Shown one piece after another: positions 33,681 through 44,699 of a DNA stretch of 64,000 nt (positions within the stretch are counted from its first letter, which is position 1; each line of letters opens with the position of its first letter). The notes beneath the pieces are model-generated. The model saw only the letters and a program-made list of their open reading frames with translations. It was not told the origin of the DNA and did no database searches. This DNA is from Hemerocallis citrina (lineage: Eukaryota; Streptophyta; Magnoliopsida; Asparagales; Asphodelaceae): assembly GCA_017893485.1 (NCBI GenBank), contig CM030360.1, positions 4,328,467-4,392,466 of the forward strand, given 5' to 3'. The translations under genes were made by a program, and so were the position numbers.

Positions 33681-33954
33681 CTGTTCATGTTGCCTTTGAA
33701 TTTTTTATATAAATCCTTCAGATCTTTCTTCTCTGAATCTGATCCTCTATAGTTAGCTTAAAACTCTTCAACATCAGCTTCTGTAGCCTACACAGCCAAA
33801 AGAAAAAGGGATCCCTTATGTGCAGAGTGAATATAAAAAAGCATGCTAGCAATTTTATTATCTCAGTTGTTGCAATTTAACTCAATAACCTAAAATCACA
33901 GGATACCTTTTTGTACAATGTCCTAAAGAACTCTTTAAGATTGTTAACAGCTTA
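33681..33954 (-). pseudogene. Two exons of a DnaJ (dnaJ 6/DNAJC9-like) gene, broken
   Basis: Exon A (33907 to about 33954) reads VNNLKEFFRTLYKK and ends at a GT donor. Exon B (33681-33787), after TGTGTAG, reads ATEADVEEF, stop, ANYRGSDSEKKDLKDLYKKF, then KGNMN and a GT donor. Joined in frame they match the region just after the J domain in plant chaperone dnaJ 6 proteins as I remember them. The stop (33768-33770) replaces a Glu codon (GAA to TAA). The J-domain exons and the C-terminal exons are missing on both sides, where the long LTR-like copies now lie. It is either a host gene destroyed by insertions or a captured fragment. Confidence 0.65.
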
Positions 33955-34574
33955 TCCAGATAAGGCCTGGGTAGTATGCATGTGTAGAAAAAATTGATGT
34001 ATAAAATTAATATTTCATGTGTTCTAGTTAATTTTGCGATGTTATGTGTTGATGTTATGTTTAATAGAAAATGAAATATGAAAACCTATGCATGCTAGTA
34101 GAGAATTAATAGGTTGTTAAAATTGAAATTCAATTAAAGATGATTTGACAAGTTGTTGGGCACAAATGATAAGCCATGACTAGATTATTGAAATATGTTG
34201 ATGTGTAACTTAAAGTTGTCAAATTGTACATAAAATTTTGTGTAAATATTAAGAGAGAATTATACAATCAATTGTGAGATGAAAATCTCTAAGAAGAAAA
34301 TAAAATTCATGCTAGTTGCTTTTAATACTAAATAAAATGTAAGTTTATGAATGTTCTCAAAATTTTACTATTTACAATATTTGTGTAGAAATTCTTTCTA
34401 ATATGGATAAAATTGAAAGAAATTATTTCTGGAGACTTAGGAATGTTTTTAAGAAAGACTAAATTGAAAAAAAAGAATTGGAATCGAAAATAGTTGAAAG
34501 TATTCAAAAAAGGAATTTTTCAGAGAATCGAGTTATATAAATTTAAATTCTACACTAATCAGTTAAGCATTTGG

Positions 34575-34693
34575 ACTTGGTGGCTAGCACAAGTGCAAGG
34601 GCGCCTGGCGTCCCCATGTGGTGCTCTGGGGGATTCCCCTTGGTCGCGGGTTCGAGTCTAGGCGTTGGCTCTGTTTATTTAATTTTCTTTTTT
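34575..34693 (+). other. tRNA-like module 3 (weak A box)
   Basis: B box GGTTCGAGTCT (34649-34659) and a poorly matching A-box region around TGGTGGCTAGCAC (34579-34591), followed by T4 and T6 runs (34683-34693). The spacing is longer than in modules 1, 2 and 4. Confidence 0.4.
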
Positions 34694-34749
34694 ATAAATT
34701 AGAGTGTAATTGAGTATAAAAACAACTCATTAGGTTCATTATTAGAAAT

Positions 34750-34840
34750 TGAGAATGGCCTAGTGGTTGGGCTTGTTGGTTGCTTGCTTGAGGTCTCGGG
34801 TTCGAGCCCAGGTGTCCCTCTTTGGGATTTTATTTTATTT
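34750..34840 (+). other. tRNA-like module 4 with Pol III-type boxes
   Basis: A box TGGCCTAGTGG (34756-34766), identical to that of module 2, and perfect B box GGTTCGAGCCC (34799-34809), followed by short T4 runs. It is the counterpart of module 2 in copy 2. Confidence 0.55.
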
Positions 34841-36273
34841 TAATATGATTTATAAGTTTTAAAATTTGGAAAATTCATAGAAATATTCTAACATAATATT
34901 ATTACATTTGGGAATTGTTTCATGTGATTTAAAAGATATTTTTGGGATAAATAAAGATCATATTCATGTATTAGAGAGGATTTGAACTCAACAAAAATAT
35001 ATATATGATTAAAGATGTTAAGAATTGGTGAGATGAATTTATATGATAAATCTCAAAGAGATTGTGTTTTAATCTTAATTAACTTGTATGGAGAAAGTTT
35101 AGATGAGCATTGTGAAAATGAATTGTTTGAGATTTTACTTATTGATGAATAAATAAGAATAAATGAAAGGATTTGAATGAAACATGAATACATGAAATTG
35201 AGAACATGAGTTATAAGGGTTTGAGAACCCCAAGTTGTTGAACATGAAAAGATGTTGATTCTAGAGGCTTAGTGAGACCCAGGTACCGGCAAGTGTTGAA
35301 AATAAATAATTGATTTGAGAAGTGGCTAATATGGGCTGTCGTTCTCAGAATTTTTGTGTAAGACCGGTAGGAGGGTAAGCTAACTCTAGGTGATATAATT
35401 TATTCATATTTAAACTTAAGAATAGGCACTAAGGGGACATGTATCAAAACTTGGGCAAACGTAAGTGAGGCGCGTCTATATAGTCGGGCAGTGGATTCCG
35501 AGACTATAGACCCAGTCGGGTATTGGATTTCGGGACTGTGGTTGCTTGCGGAGCGAGATGAGCCTCAATTAAATCCAGGATTATGATTGATCGAGCGGCA
35601 GATTTTTGGATCATGATTATTCGGGTGGGTACAGCGGCACTTGCGGGATGTTCGCATGACGAGGATTTCTGTCTAAGCTTGACGGTGGACTCCACGACTG
35701 GAATCTGTACTCGTGAGATGCCTAAATTTTAATTTTGCTACCAAGTAGTTTTGCATGGCGGGAGATTAAACCCTATATTGTGGAGTACGTAGGTGCTTGC
35801 CTTCGGACCTATGTAGATTTGGATGCATAGAATCCGAACAAGTATGCATTAGTGTCATTGTAGTATAACATTTGCATCAGGCATTAAGTCATATCATATA
35901 CTGACATGTTTAGGATAGTCACTCTTTTACACATTAATATGCATTCAAGTTTGTGTTTGCTAAAGTAAGAGATCACTGTTTATAACATTGCGTTGGTTGT
36001 AAGCAACTGACGTGCCCACAGATTTTTCAATGCAAGACTTGGATTGGCAGGGATATAAAGACGATTGATGCTAAAGTTTATATTCAAGATTAAAGTTGTT
36101 GATGTTAGAGTTGTATATATTTCGTTTTATCTTATTTAACTTTCGCTGTGTAATTCTGAAACAAACAATGTGTATAATGAAAAGTTTAAATTTCATTGTA
36201 AAATTGTACGAATTTGAAGTAAAAGATCCTATTGTACTACGAATTATATGTAAATAGAATTTGGGGTGTTACA

Positions 36274-36544
36274 ACGATGATCCCGAGTAGCAGATTTAAG
36301 TCTCGCCCATAGACTCGCCGCACTTTTTTCCTCAAGAATATTACACTTGACTTCGTGCGCCAATTGCAATCGGATTAAACTCAAGGCCTTCAAACAAATC
36401 TCATCCCACTTCTCCTGCTTCATGTCAGTTGGCTTATTCTCTTCTAAGGCAAGGTGCAAGTTCTTCTGAACCAAAATATCATACATGTCCACCTTCCATA
36501 GATTGAAGTTGATCTTACCGTCAAACCGTCTTTCGATCTGCCAT
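36274..36544 (-). pseudogene. Copia-B gag remnant
   Basis: ATG at 36544, then a 1-nt frameshift before the conserved block; 36492 onward reads MDMYDILVQKNLHLALEEN, then KQEKWDEICLKALSLIRLQL and SAASLWARLK, matching Copia-A 16090-16290. Truncated at 36274. Confidence 0.8.
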
Positions 36545-37236
36545 CTCCTCTAAGGAACTCGAACAAACCCACGAATCTGATTGCTCTGATACCACTTGTT
36601 AGGAAAACTGAGGATCTTGTTGAGTCTTCGACACAATCAACACAAACCACCAAGCAAAACTAAATCGCACCAATCATACAAAGCAAACAAGAATTGTTCC
36701 GGTTGGGGCTTTCGCCTTAATCTGAGGGAGGAAGAACCGAGATATTATTTTAACTAGAGAAGATATAAGAATATTACAATTCTCACCACGACCTTCTCTC
36801 AAACCTAACTGGAACTTGGTTGCTGCTTAGACCATCTCCAACCCTCAACTCCATTTTGGAGCAACTTTTACTTCAAAATGGAGTAACTGTCACATCAAAC
36901 AGTAACTTCATCTCCAACCCATAACTCCATTTCTAACTCCAAAAAGGAATATTCTCAGCATATTCTTTTTATCTACTTTTTAAATTTATTCTCTTCTAAC
37001 TCCCCACTATTTATCTATTTAGCCAATTAGCCACAAACAAAAAAAATTTAATGTATTGATCCAATAATATGCCTTAATATTTAGCATTAATAAATAATAT
37101 TTTATTACAAAATGGCCATTCTACAAATAATATAATACTTAGAAAATAAATTTGCATTAATTAAAATAAATGACTACCAAAATATTATATTCAATAACAT
37201 AAATAGGAATACTAAAAATATATATGTATGGTTTAA

Positions 37237-38580
37237 TTAACCATCTGAGTTGGTATACTCCTCCCACAAATGATAAATTAATGCATTACGAAGCGCGATG
37301 TGAGCATCTTTATCCTTGATTTGTCTATGGCGAGCAATAAATTGTTGAAATCTTGCATTTTCATCTACAACCATTTCAACTTCTGGAACTGCAGCCTCCC
37401 TCATATCTTGAATTGGTGCATGAAGATTACGTTCATCCTCGATAATCATGTTGTGCATAATAATGCACTCAGTCATTATATCATGTAACACATTATTATT
37501 CCAATAACGTGCCGGTCCTGCAACAATTGCGAATCGTGATTAGAGAACTTCGAATGCTCGTTCTACGTCTATTCTACATGCTTCCTGTTTCATAGCAAAA
37601 TATTTTTTCTTCCGACCAAGCGGCTAATGTATACTTTGTACAGTAGTGGACCATTTTGGGTATATATCATCAGCTAAATAATAGCCCATGTTATACTCTT
37701 TTCCTTGAATAATATAATGAGCAAGAGGAGCAATACCTTGAGCTAGATTAGAAAAAGGATGAGATGACTCCAACACATTGATATCATTGGTGCCCGGCAT
37801 GCCAAAATATGCATGCCATATCCAAAGATCATAATCTACTGCAGCTTCAAGAATAATAGTTGGATGCCCACTACGACCTGCATATTGTCCAGCCCATGCT
37901 GTTGGACAAATTTTTCACTTCCAATGCATACAATCAAGACTGTCCAACATTCCCGAAAAACCACGTTGTTGACCAACATGGAGTAGCCTTGTGACATCAT
38001 TAGCGGTAGGTGTTCTAAGATATCGCTCTGCAAATATTTCCACAATAGCACGACACAATTTCTTCATACTTTCAATCGTCGTTGACTCACCTATTTTAAT
38101 GTACTCGTCCGTCGCATCTGCCGGTAGACCATACGCCAACATCCGGAATGCAGCTGTTACTTTCTGTAAACTTGATAATCCAGCTCTACCGAGTCCATCA
38201 TTCCTTTGGTGGCAGTAATTGTCATAACCTTTGACCGCATCAACAATATGAAGGAACAAACTTCGAGACATTCTATACCTTCTGCGAAACATGACTTCAC
38301 TGTAGCGTGGGTTCTCGGAGAAATAGTCGTTGAACAAATTACGATCCGAGGTTTCTCTATCGCGATTGATCACTACATGACCCGAAATCGAGCCACCATG
38401 GTGGCTTTGTTGGTTGAAGTAGCGTGCAAGGACCATGTTGTTGTTAGCGATCCTTAGATATATCGCATCTTCGGAGGCGAACAAATTTTCCATAACATTC
38501 ATCGTTGTCGCATCATTGTTGTCATCCGAAGATGAAGTGGAACTTGCTGAATTAGATGGACCTCCAATATTAAAGTTCAT
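37237..38580 (-). pseudogene. Harbinger (HARBI1-type) DDE transposase, three in-frame stops
   Basis: Start taken at ATG 38580 (MNFNIGGPSNSAS). One continuous frame of about 448 codons ends at TGA 37237-37239. The catalytic residues are visible: Asp in MLDSLDCMHWK, Asp in GTNDINVL, and Glu in RIDVERAFEVL. An N-terminal helix-turn-helix-like region includes FRRRYRMSRSLFLHIVDAV. The C-terminus has MTECIIMHNMIIEDER, typical of plant PIF-like nucleases. Stops: TGA at 37915-37917 (Trp in HWKW expected), TAG at 37624-37626 and TAA at 37540-37542 (Gln expected); all fit C-to-T or G-to-A changes. No frameshift, so decay is recent. Confidence 0.9.
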
Positions 38581-38699
38581 TTTCAAATTGAATAAAATGA
38601 ACAAGTTTGTTGAATATTTATTTTGAGCAAATGGAAGACAGAAAAATAAAATTTGAAATGAGGCTGTAGTACGTTATTTAGAGTAAATCAATGAAGTGC

Positions 38700-38963
38700 C
38701 TCCAATGGTTACACTCCAATGGCTATATTCCAACTTTTAAATTCCACTGGGTATACTACAAACGAACACATTCCAACAGCTATATTCCAACGAATATATT
38801 CCAACGGCTATACTCCAAACGAATATATTCCAACAGCTATATTCCAACGGCTATAATCCAAATGGCTATACTCCCAACGAATATATTCGAACAGCTATAT
38901 TCCAATGAATATATTCCAACAGTTGTATTCCAACGGCTATAATCTAAATGGCTACAATCTAAC
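38700..38963. repeat. 15-16-bp imperfect tandem repeats between the divergent Harbinger genes
   Basis: About 16-17 variants of AACGGCTATATTCC. They fill the shared upstream region of the transposase and ORF1. A TATA box for ORF1, TATAAATAG, follows at 38967-38975. Confidence 0.8.
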
Positions 38964-39037
38964 ATCTATAAATAGAGATTATTATCTTTTTTCTCATTCC
39001 ACTCATCTTCTTTCTCATTACACTTGTTCAGAAGAAA

Positions 39038-40027
39038 ATGTCTGTCCGAGCTTCTTCATACGTTATTAGCGAAGACGTGTACCTTTGTCAAGTTTATTTA
39101 GAAATTTCTCAAGACCCTATTACGGGTATGTATCAGTCAATAGATCATTTTTGGTCTCGTGTGGAGAAAAGTTACAATGCATCAAGAAACCAGAGTTGGG
39201 AGTCTCGTTCAAAAAGATCCTTGTAATGTCGAATTCAGACTATAATGACTGAAGTTAAAAATTTAAATGGTCGTCTGAAACAAGTAGAGAATTTGAATCC
39301 AAGTGGTGCTCAGATGCGGATATTGTGAGTATTCATTAAACTTTTACATTCAAAAGTTATTTATTTCATTCCGATTACTTAACCTTATGTTCACAATAAT
39401 TTATAGTTTAGTCGAGCGAAGGAATTATTCATGCAAGATCTAAAGTTCAAAAAAGGATTCAAATTTTATCATGTTTGGATTATAGTTAAGGATTTTGAGA
39501 AATTTAAAGATAATGTACCCACTGCAAGACAAACTACTCGAAATTTAAACTATGATTCGCCACAGTCAGATAATCCCACTACAGAGTCTCCCATGTCATC
39601 TTCCCCTGGCTGCCTTCATTTTTCCCAAATTTAGATGAAGAAAATTTTGGTAGTACTTCATCGCAACGACCCATTGGGGTAAAAAAGCCAAAGGAAAAAG
39701 AAAAAAATGATGAAGATATTAACGATGTTAAAGAAAGTAATCGACAACTGCTGGAGATGTTAAAGAAAGTAATCGACAATGGAACTTCTGGAAATTCAGC
39801 GGCAAAATTTGGCCTTTAAAGCAATGAGAGAAGAAAATAAAGTTTTATTAAAAGACTTGAATTCCATTGCTGATCCAAACGTGCGTGAGCTATTCCGAGT
39901 TGAACAAGCAAGAATTATTTAGAAAAGAGCTCAACAACAACAACAACATCAAGGGCCATCTTCCGATGCTTTTGGACAGTTTTTCAATGATATTGGAGGA
40001 TCCGGAATCGATTTACCGCCTTTCTAA
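39038..40027 (+). pseudogene. Harbinger ORF1: Myb/SANT-like, NAM-associated-domain protein
   Basis: ATG at 39038 (MSVRASSYVISEDVYLCQVY). The N-terminal part resembles a SANT/Myb-like DNA-binding domain (IDHFWSRVEKSYN); a TAA follows SKRSL at 39224-39226. An intron is likely between about 39327 (GTGAGTATTC) and 39406 (TTTATAG). Exon 2 reads KELFMQDLKFKKGFKFYHVW, then a Ser/Thr-rich linker, KPKEKEK, QRQNLAFKAMREENKVLL, a TAG at about 39920, QQQQQH and ends DIGGSGIDLPPF. A near-perfect direct duplication of GATGTTAAAGAAAGTAATCG (39724 and 39756) shifts the frame. In active relatives this protein binds the TIRs and is needed with the transposase. Confidence 0.75.
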
Positions 40028-41040
40028 ATTGTTAGTCCTATGTGTGTGATTATTTTATTGAGTTATGTGTTTTGCATTGTTTTTTTATTGCACGAGTTTA
40101 GTTTGATTATTGTATTTTGCATTATGTAGTTTGCATTGTTTTTTATTTGAATGTTTATGAAATTTTAATTAAGGCATCCTAAAATATACGAAGTTTTTAT
40201 ATATTTTAATTTACATTTCGTATTATTTTCTAAATATTAAATATACTAAATATTTAATTAATAACCTTCAATAGAACACAAATAAATTAAATTTTCATTT
40301 CTGGTAGTAGAATGTAATAAACTTTGTTAAGAAAATGTTGAATTAGGATTTAATTAAAAATTAGAAAACTTTTAGGGGTTTTAAAAAAATAAAAAATAAA
40401 AAAAATTTGCCGCTGGGTGGACAGTAGCGCGCCATATATGGCGCGCCACTGTTCACCCCATCTCCTTCCTTGCCAAAATGGCACCGAAAATGGCACTGGG
40501 TTGGAGACCAAATCCAACGCCAAACCCCACTTCAGCGCCAAAATGGAGTGGGGTTGGAGATACCCTTACAATGGAGAAACTCTCTCACCCTCTCATATGA
40601 AGTACTCTCTTCTTCTATTCGGCACTCAATAGAATCATATTGTTCTAGGGGCCGTTTACATTATATTTATAGATCTAGAGAAAACCTAGTTTGATTTACT
40701 TGATACATTAACCATCCGATTACTACTGAAAAGATAACCCTATATTAAGGGCCGTACAATCTGACTTGAAGACGAAGTTGGGCGTCTCACGAATTTTCAA
40801 AATCCGACCCAAATAATCCATCAGTGCCGCTGTCGGTCGACTGTTTCCCTCTCAGGAACCCTGTACAGTCGGAGTGGTCGACTGACCCCAAGTGCGGTCG
40901 ACTGACCTCAAGTGCGGTCGACCGCAACTCCTGTTTGCTTCTGCTGACTACTTTCCTTCATCATCGATGTTCGCTTCGATCCATCTCAACGCTTTATTGT
41001 CTTCTTCAGACATGTGTATACAAGACATACAAACCCAACA

Positions 41041-44038
41041 CACTCATCTACATCTGCCAAGATTTCCCAATCGAAACATTAAGGGCCCGTTTGGATAGTA
41101 TTTTTGGGGCCTTTTTTTGAAATTTTTTTTATGAAAACGCGTTTGGATAGTTGCTTCTCAAACTGGTTTTGGGGCCTTTTTTCAGAAAAAATCCAAACAC
41201 CTCTTTTCTATCTCGTTCTCTTCCTTTTACAACTCTTCATCTTCCTTCTTAAAAAATACAGAGAAGAAGAAGAACAACAAACCCAAACCCAAACCCAAAA
41301 GAAAATGATGATTACCCTCGGTGTAGAAGAGAATGAGGACGACCAACCGAGGACGGTCGTCGTTGGCATCAGGATGGATGCCGAAAGCCACAAGCAGACG
41401 AAAGGAGACGTTCGGCTTGGAGCTTCGCTCGGGGGGTAGCTCAAGGCTTTGGAGGTTGAAGGAGCTCCTGTGGAGCTTGGTCACGAGCTCGTTAATGGCG
41501 GTGATGGGTTCGACGAAGGAGGGAGCTCGAAGCTTGTGAGCTCGGTAGATTGGCGAACGCGGTTGAGGTCGAGCTCGGTTTTGGAAATGCTCGACGACGG
41601 GTTCGGACGTGGAGGTCGGGAGCTCGACGAAAAGGGAGTGGAGCTCGGGGGTTCGTCACCGAGCTTGAGCTTGGCGTTGGGTTTTTGCGACGATAGAAGG
41701 AGCTTCGGTGACGACTCGGGAAGGGGAGTTTGACGACTCGGGGGTTCGGCAATGTGGAGCTCGACAATGGTGGTTTGGAAGAAGCGTCGACGTCGAAGAG
41801 TCAAGGTCGAGCTTCGGAGTCGAGGAGGTTGGCGAAGGAGCTGTCGAAGGCTTTTTGGCGGAAAAAATTGAAGAAGAAGAAGAGTAGGGGTAACGGGTGT
41901 AGGTCACTAACGGGTCCGACCCGTTAACCCGTTAATTCTTTTCTCTTTATTTGTTTGTTTGTTCAGCAAATCTCATCCGTCGATCTTGATTTGAGTGCGG
42001 ATTTTGAGCTAATCTGACGGCGAGCGTGGGCTTCCAGTTCCCCCTTTTTCGTTCGGGACCTAGTTTGTTCGACAAGCGGCGGTGAACGCATCGAACGAGA
42101 CGTTGAACGTGGCGAACAACAGGGGAGTGACGTGTCACAGGGGTCGTTGACTGGTCAACGTCTTTTGCTTACAATACGTTCGGGAATACGTCTGTTCGAA
42201 CTTTGCTCTGTAACTGCAGGGAAAAAAAACTTCAGAAGAAAAATAATGCAAAAAAAAAAAAAAAACTTCAAAAAAAAATTGTTTTCAAAAATAATTATTA
42301 CCAAACAGTTTTTACACTCTCATTTTCAGAAAACAGTTTTCAGAAAAAATTATTACCAAACAGCTTTTGCACTCACTTTTTTTTAAAAATAGTTTTCAGA
42401 AAAAACTATAACCAAATAGTTTTTACACTTTTATTTTTAGAAAACTGTTTTGAAAACGCAACCTGATCCTCAGACGAAAGTAATGGGAACTGGGCAGCGA
42501 TAACTGTCCCACGACAAGAAAACACTTCAACATACAAAATTAGTTGTTCTTTCAAGTTGTTTAAAGGTACGTGACCAGGTGTTGGTAAATGTATGCATGG
42601 GTGTCTCTTTCACTTTGGATGTGATTAATCCGAGGACTGGACACTAGCCGACAACATTAATTTAGTCATCACAAATCATTTAATTATTATCAATCTCTTA
42701 CACATTGTTGATCTCGGAAGCTTCATATTCCCACAAACTAATTCTCTTTCTTTCTCCTTCTTTCAGTCACTCTCTACATAGTAGGCCTAGAGACACCTAC
42801 TACTTCGTGAATGCGTGTGTTTAATGAATCAAACAGAGATAAAATTGAATTATTTATTAATCACGATTAGTTAAGAGGATGCTTTATTACTTTTTGATCA
42901 TTCTATGAAACCTTCCATGTTGTACGGAGTTTGGTTGAATACAGTGTGTACTCCAGCTGGAACACAAACCAACAGTACTGAAAAGACTAAAACAATGAAG
43001 AAGAAGAAGGAGAAGAAATTTTTATTATAATGAGTTTAACAGATAGACCAATGTTTTTGGAATTCTTTTTAGTTTATGCTTACTTGGTCATATGATTCAG
43101 AGACACTACTCGATGGTGAGAATTTTTCGACAAACATCAAATACTTTCGGGTACATGCCTAGTAAATATAAACATCGAGAAAGTAGAACTTAAAGAGTCC
43201 AGAAAATGAATAATACTAACATTTCTTCATCATGTTTTTTGCGTTAATGTTATAGACATCAATTTTATATATTCTAAGATAACTGTATTATTTGTGTTGT
43301 ATAAGAATACATAATGTAAACTTATCATTGAACTAGATTTGCCCGTGGGCACGAATGTAAACTTATCATTGAACTAGATTTGCCCGTGGGCACGTGTCTA
43401 CGGCACGTCTTCGGAACGATACATTATATGAAAGTCTTGTAAACAGTAAAAAAATAATTATGTAGCTCAAGTTTGAATAGTAAAACAATAATTAGTTGTA
43501 AATAAAAATTCATGTTTCCATTAGTATATATTGAAAAATAATTATAAATAAGGGTGTAAAATCCAACTTTTTAGAACTTTGAGTATGGAAAATAATGAAA
43601 TTTAACTGTTGATAAGATATTTGCTATTTTTCATTGTAACATGAGCAATAAAAAAATTGCATAAAAAATCCGAAAATTTACAAACCTCAAATATGAAAAT
43701 ATAAATTTCTTAGTAAATTAATAGAGAATGAGAGAGAAAGACAGGGAGAAATAAATAAATAAATAAATAAAGATGTTGTTTTGGGTTTTGAATTTTAGTT
43801 TTGGGGGGGGGGGGGGGGGGGGAGAAAAATATGTTCTATGAGATTAGATCTGGATCATTGATTTTAACCATATTGAATGAGAGTCACTTGATAGTTTTCT
43901 TTGTGTTTTATTATATAGATAGTGGGTACCATAATATGTATCAACTAGATATGAAGTGATGGTTATATATATCGTAGGAGTTGATCCAAATTAACTCATT
44001 AATTACGGTAAATTAACAACTAGTCATTACTCGTTACG
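41041..44038. other. Gene-free spacer, possible non-autonomous DNA transposon 41085-42470
   Basis: Starts with AAGGGCCCGTTTGGATAG, a form common at ends of plant MITEs, and has (A/G)TTTTCAGAAAA..ACCAAACAG repeats at 42260-42460. GC-rich, coding-like DNA lies between (41300-42130), including MMITLGVEENEDDQPRTVVV on the plus strand; this could be a captured gene piece but I cannot name it. Further right: a 39-40-bp tandem duplication (about 43317-43394, GATTTGCCCGTGGGCACG twice) and a G20 run (43803-43822). Confidence 0.35.
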
Positions 44039-44625
44039 TGATATGGCTAAAGATGGGGTTAAATCGGAACCGTCCAGATTGGGCGCGAATCTTGAAGCTC
44101 GGGGGTAAAATGGTAATTTCACAAATGGATCCAAGGCGGGTATTGGATCTCCCTCTCACAGATCCAACAGTCCACAGACGGGTCCACTCCGATTGGGTAC
44201 GGGTCCCGACCCGAGGCGAACCCAGACCGACAAGAGATAAATCAGGGCCACTGACTTGACCAAGTCAACGGGCCTGATTTGCTCTCACCGGAAATCAGGG
44301 GGTTAGTTTCCTAAACAGACTGTGAGGATTTTACTTCTGGCGGTTACACAGGAAATCAGGTCCCTAATCTCTCCCCAGGCGACTATAAATACCTCCCCTC
44401 TACCACTGTGGCCAGGTAATCACTCTTTTTCTACCTTAAGCTCTTTCTTTAATCACCACTGGTTACTGACAAGAGCGTCGAAGGGTGCGTCGCCGGAATC
44501 AACCCCGGTGTCTCGCACTTCCTTGCAGGTTGCGACAGGAATCAGAAGGCTTGGATCTGCTGTTCAGGTTTTCTCGAGCTCACAAATCTCATCTGTTTAC
44601 CCCCACACCGAAATCAGCGGTAACA
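44039..44625 (+). repeat. 5' LTR of Gypsy-B
   Basis: 587 bp, TGATATGG...GGTAACA. TATA box TATAAAT at 44384-44390. Has 11 bp more than the 3' LTR near 44450 (CTCTTTCTTTAATCACC against CTCACC). Confidence 0.95.
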
Positions 44626-44628
44626 GAT

Positions 44629-44646
44629 TGGCGCCGTCTGTGGGAA
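44629..44646 (+). promoter_or_regulatory. Primer-binding site of Gypsy-B
   Basis: TGGCGCCGTCTGTGGGAA, 3 nt after the 5' LTR and identical to the Gypsy-A site. Confidence 0.85.
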
Positions 44647-44699
44647 ACACCACACGAACAGCCTCCGTCTCTTCCTCGTCGCCTAGCTCTGCTCCGACC

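Larger units (their letters stand above)
33962..36273 (+). repeat. Long LTR-like element, copy 2 (5'-truncated)
   Basis: Homologous to the last ~2.4 kb of copy 1 but strongly diverged; ends TTTGGGGTGTTACA at 36273. Begins inside or next to the DnaJ-like exon A, without the TGTAATG start. It abuts the broken gag of Copia-B on the right. Contains two tRNA-like modules at positions corresponding to those of copy 1. Because the two copies differ so much they are not the two LTRs of one recent insertion. Confidence 0.65.
36830..40565. mobile_element. PIF/Harbinger DNA transposon
   Basis: 3736 bp flanked by the 3-bp target duplication TTA (36827-36829 and 40566-40568), the preferred target of this superfamily. 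Removing it restores a Copia LTR matching 15263-15970. Terminal inverted repeats begin GACCATCTCCAACCCTCA on the left and GGGTATCTCCAACCCCA (reverse complement of the right end), then share CTCCATTTTGG. It carries two divergently transcribed genes, as is usual: a DDE transposase (minus) and a Myb/SANT-type ORF1 (plus). Both are broken. Confidence 0.95.
36274..41040 (-). mobile_element. Copia-B: truncated relative of Copia-A, 5' LTR split by Harbinger
   Basis: Minus-strand copy of the Copia-A family. 5' LTR 36597-41040 (about 705 bp once the Harbinger insertion is removed; ends TGTTGGGTTT...CCTAACA). PBS TGGTATCAGAGC on the minus strand at 36583-36594. Gag remnant to 36274, where it is cut by the end of the long LTR-like copy 2. 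No 3' LTR was found. The GGTCGAC motif cluster is at 40835-40925. Confidence 0.9.

Noticed and set aside
29864..36273. One giant LARD with copy 1 and copy 2 as its two LTRs and the DnaJ exons as cargo
   Set aside because: The two copies are far too diverged, copy 2 lacks the start, no PBS or polypurine tract borders the middle part, and the outer flanks (GATAT and ACGAT) do not match. Separate insertions are simpler.
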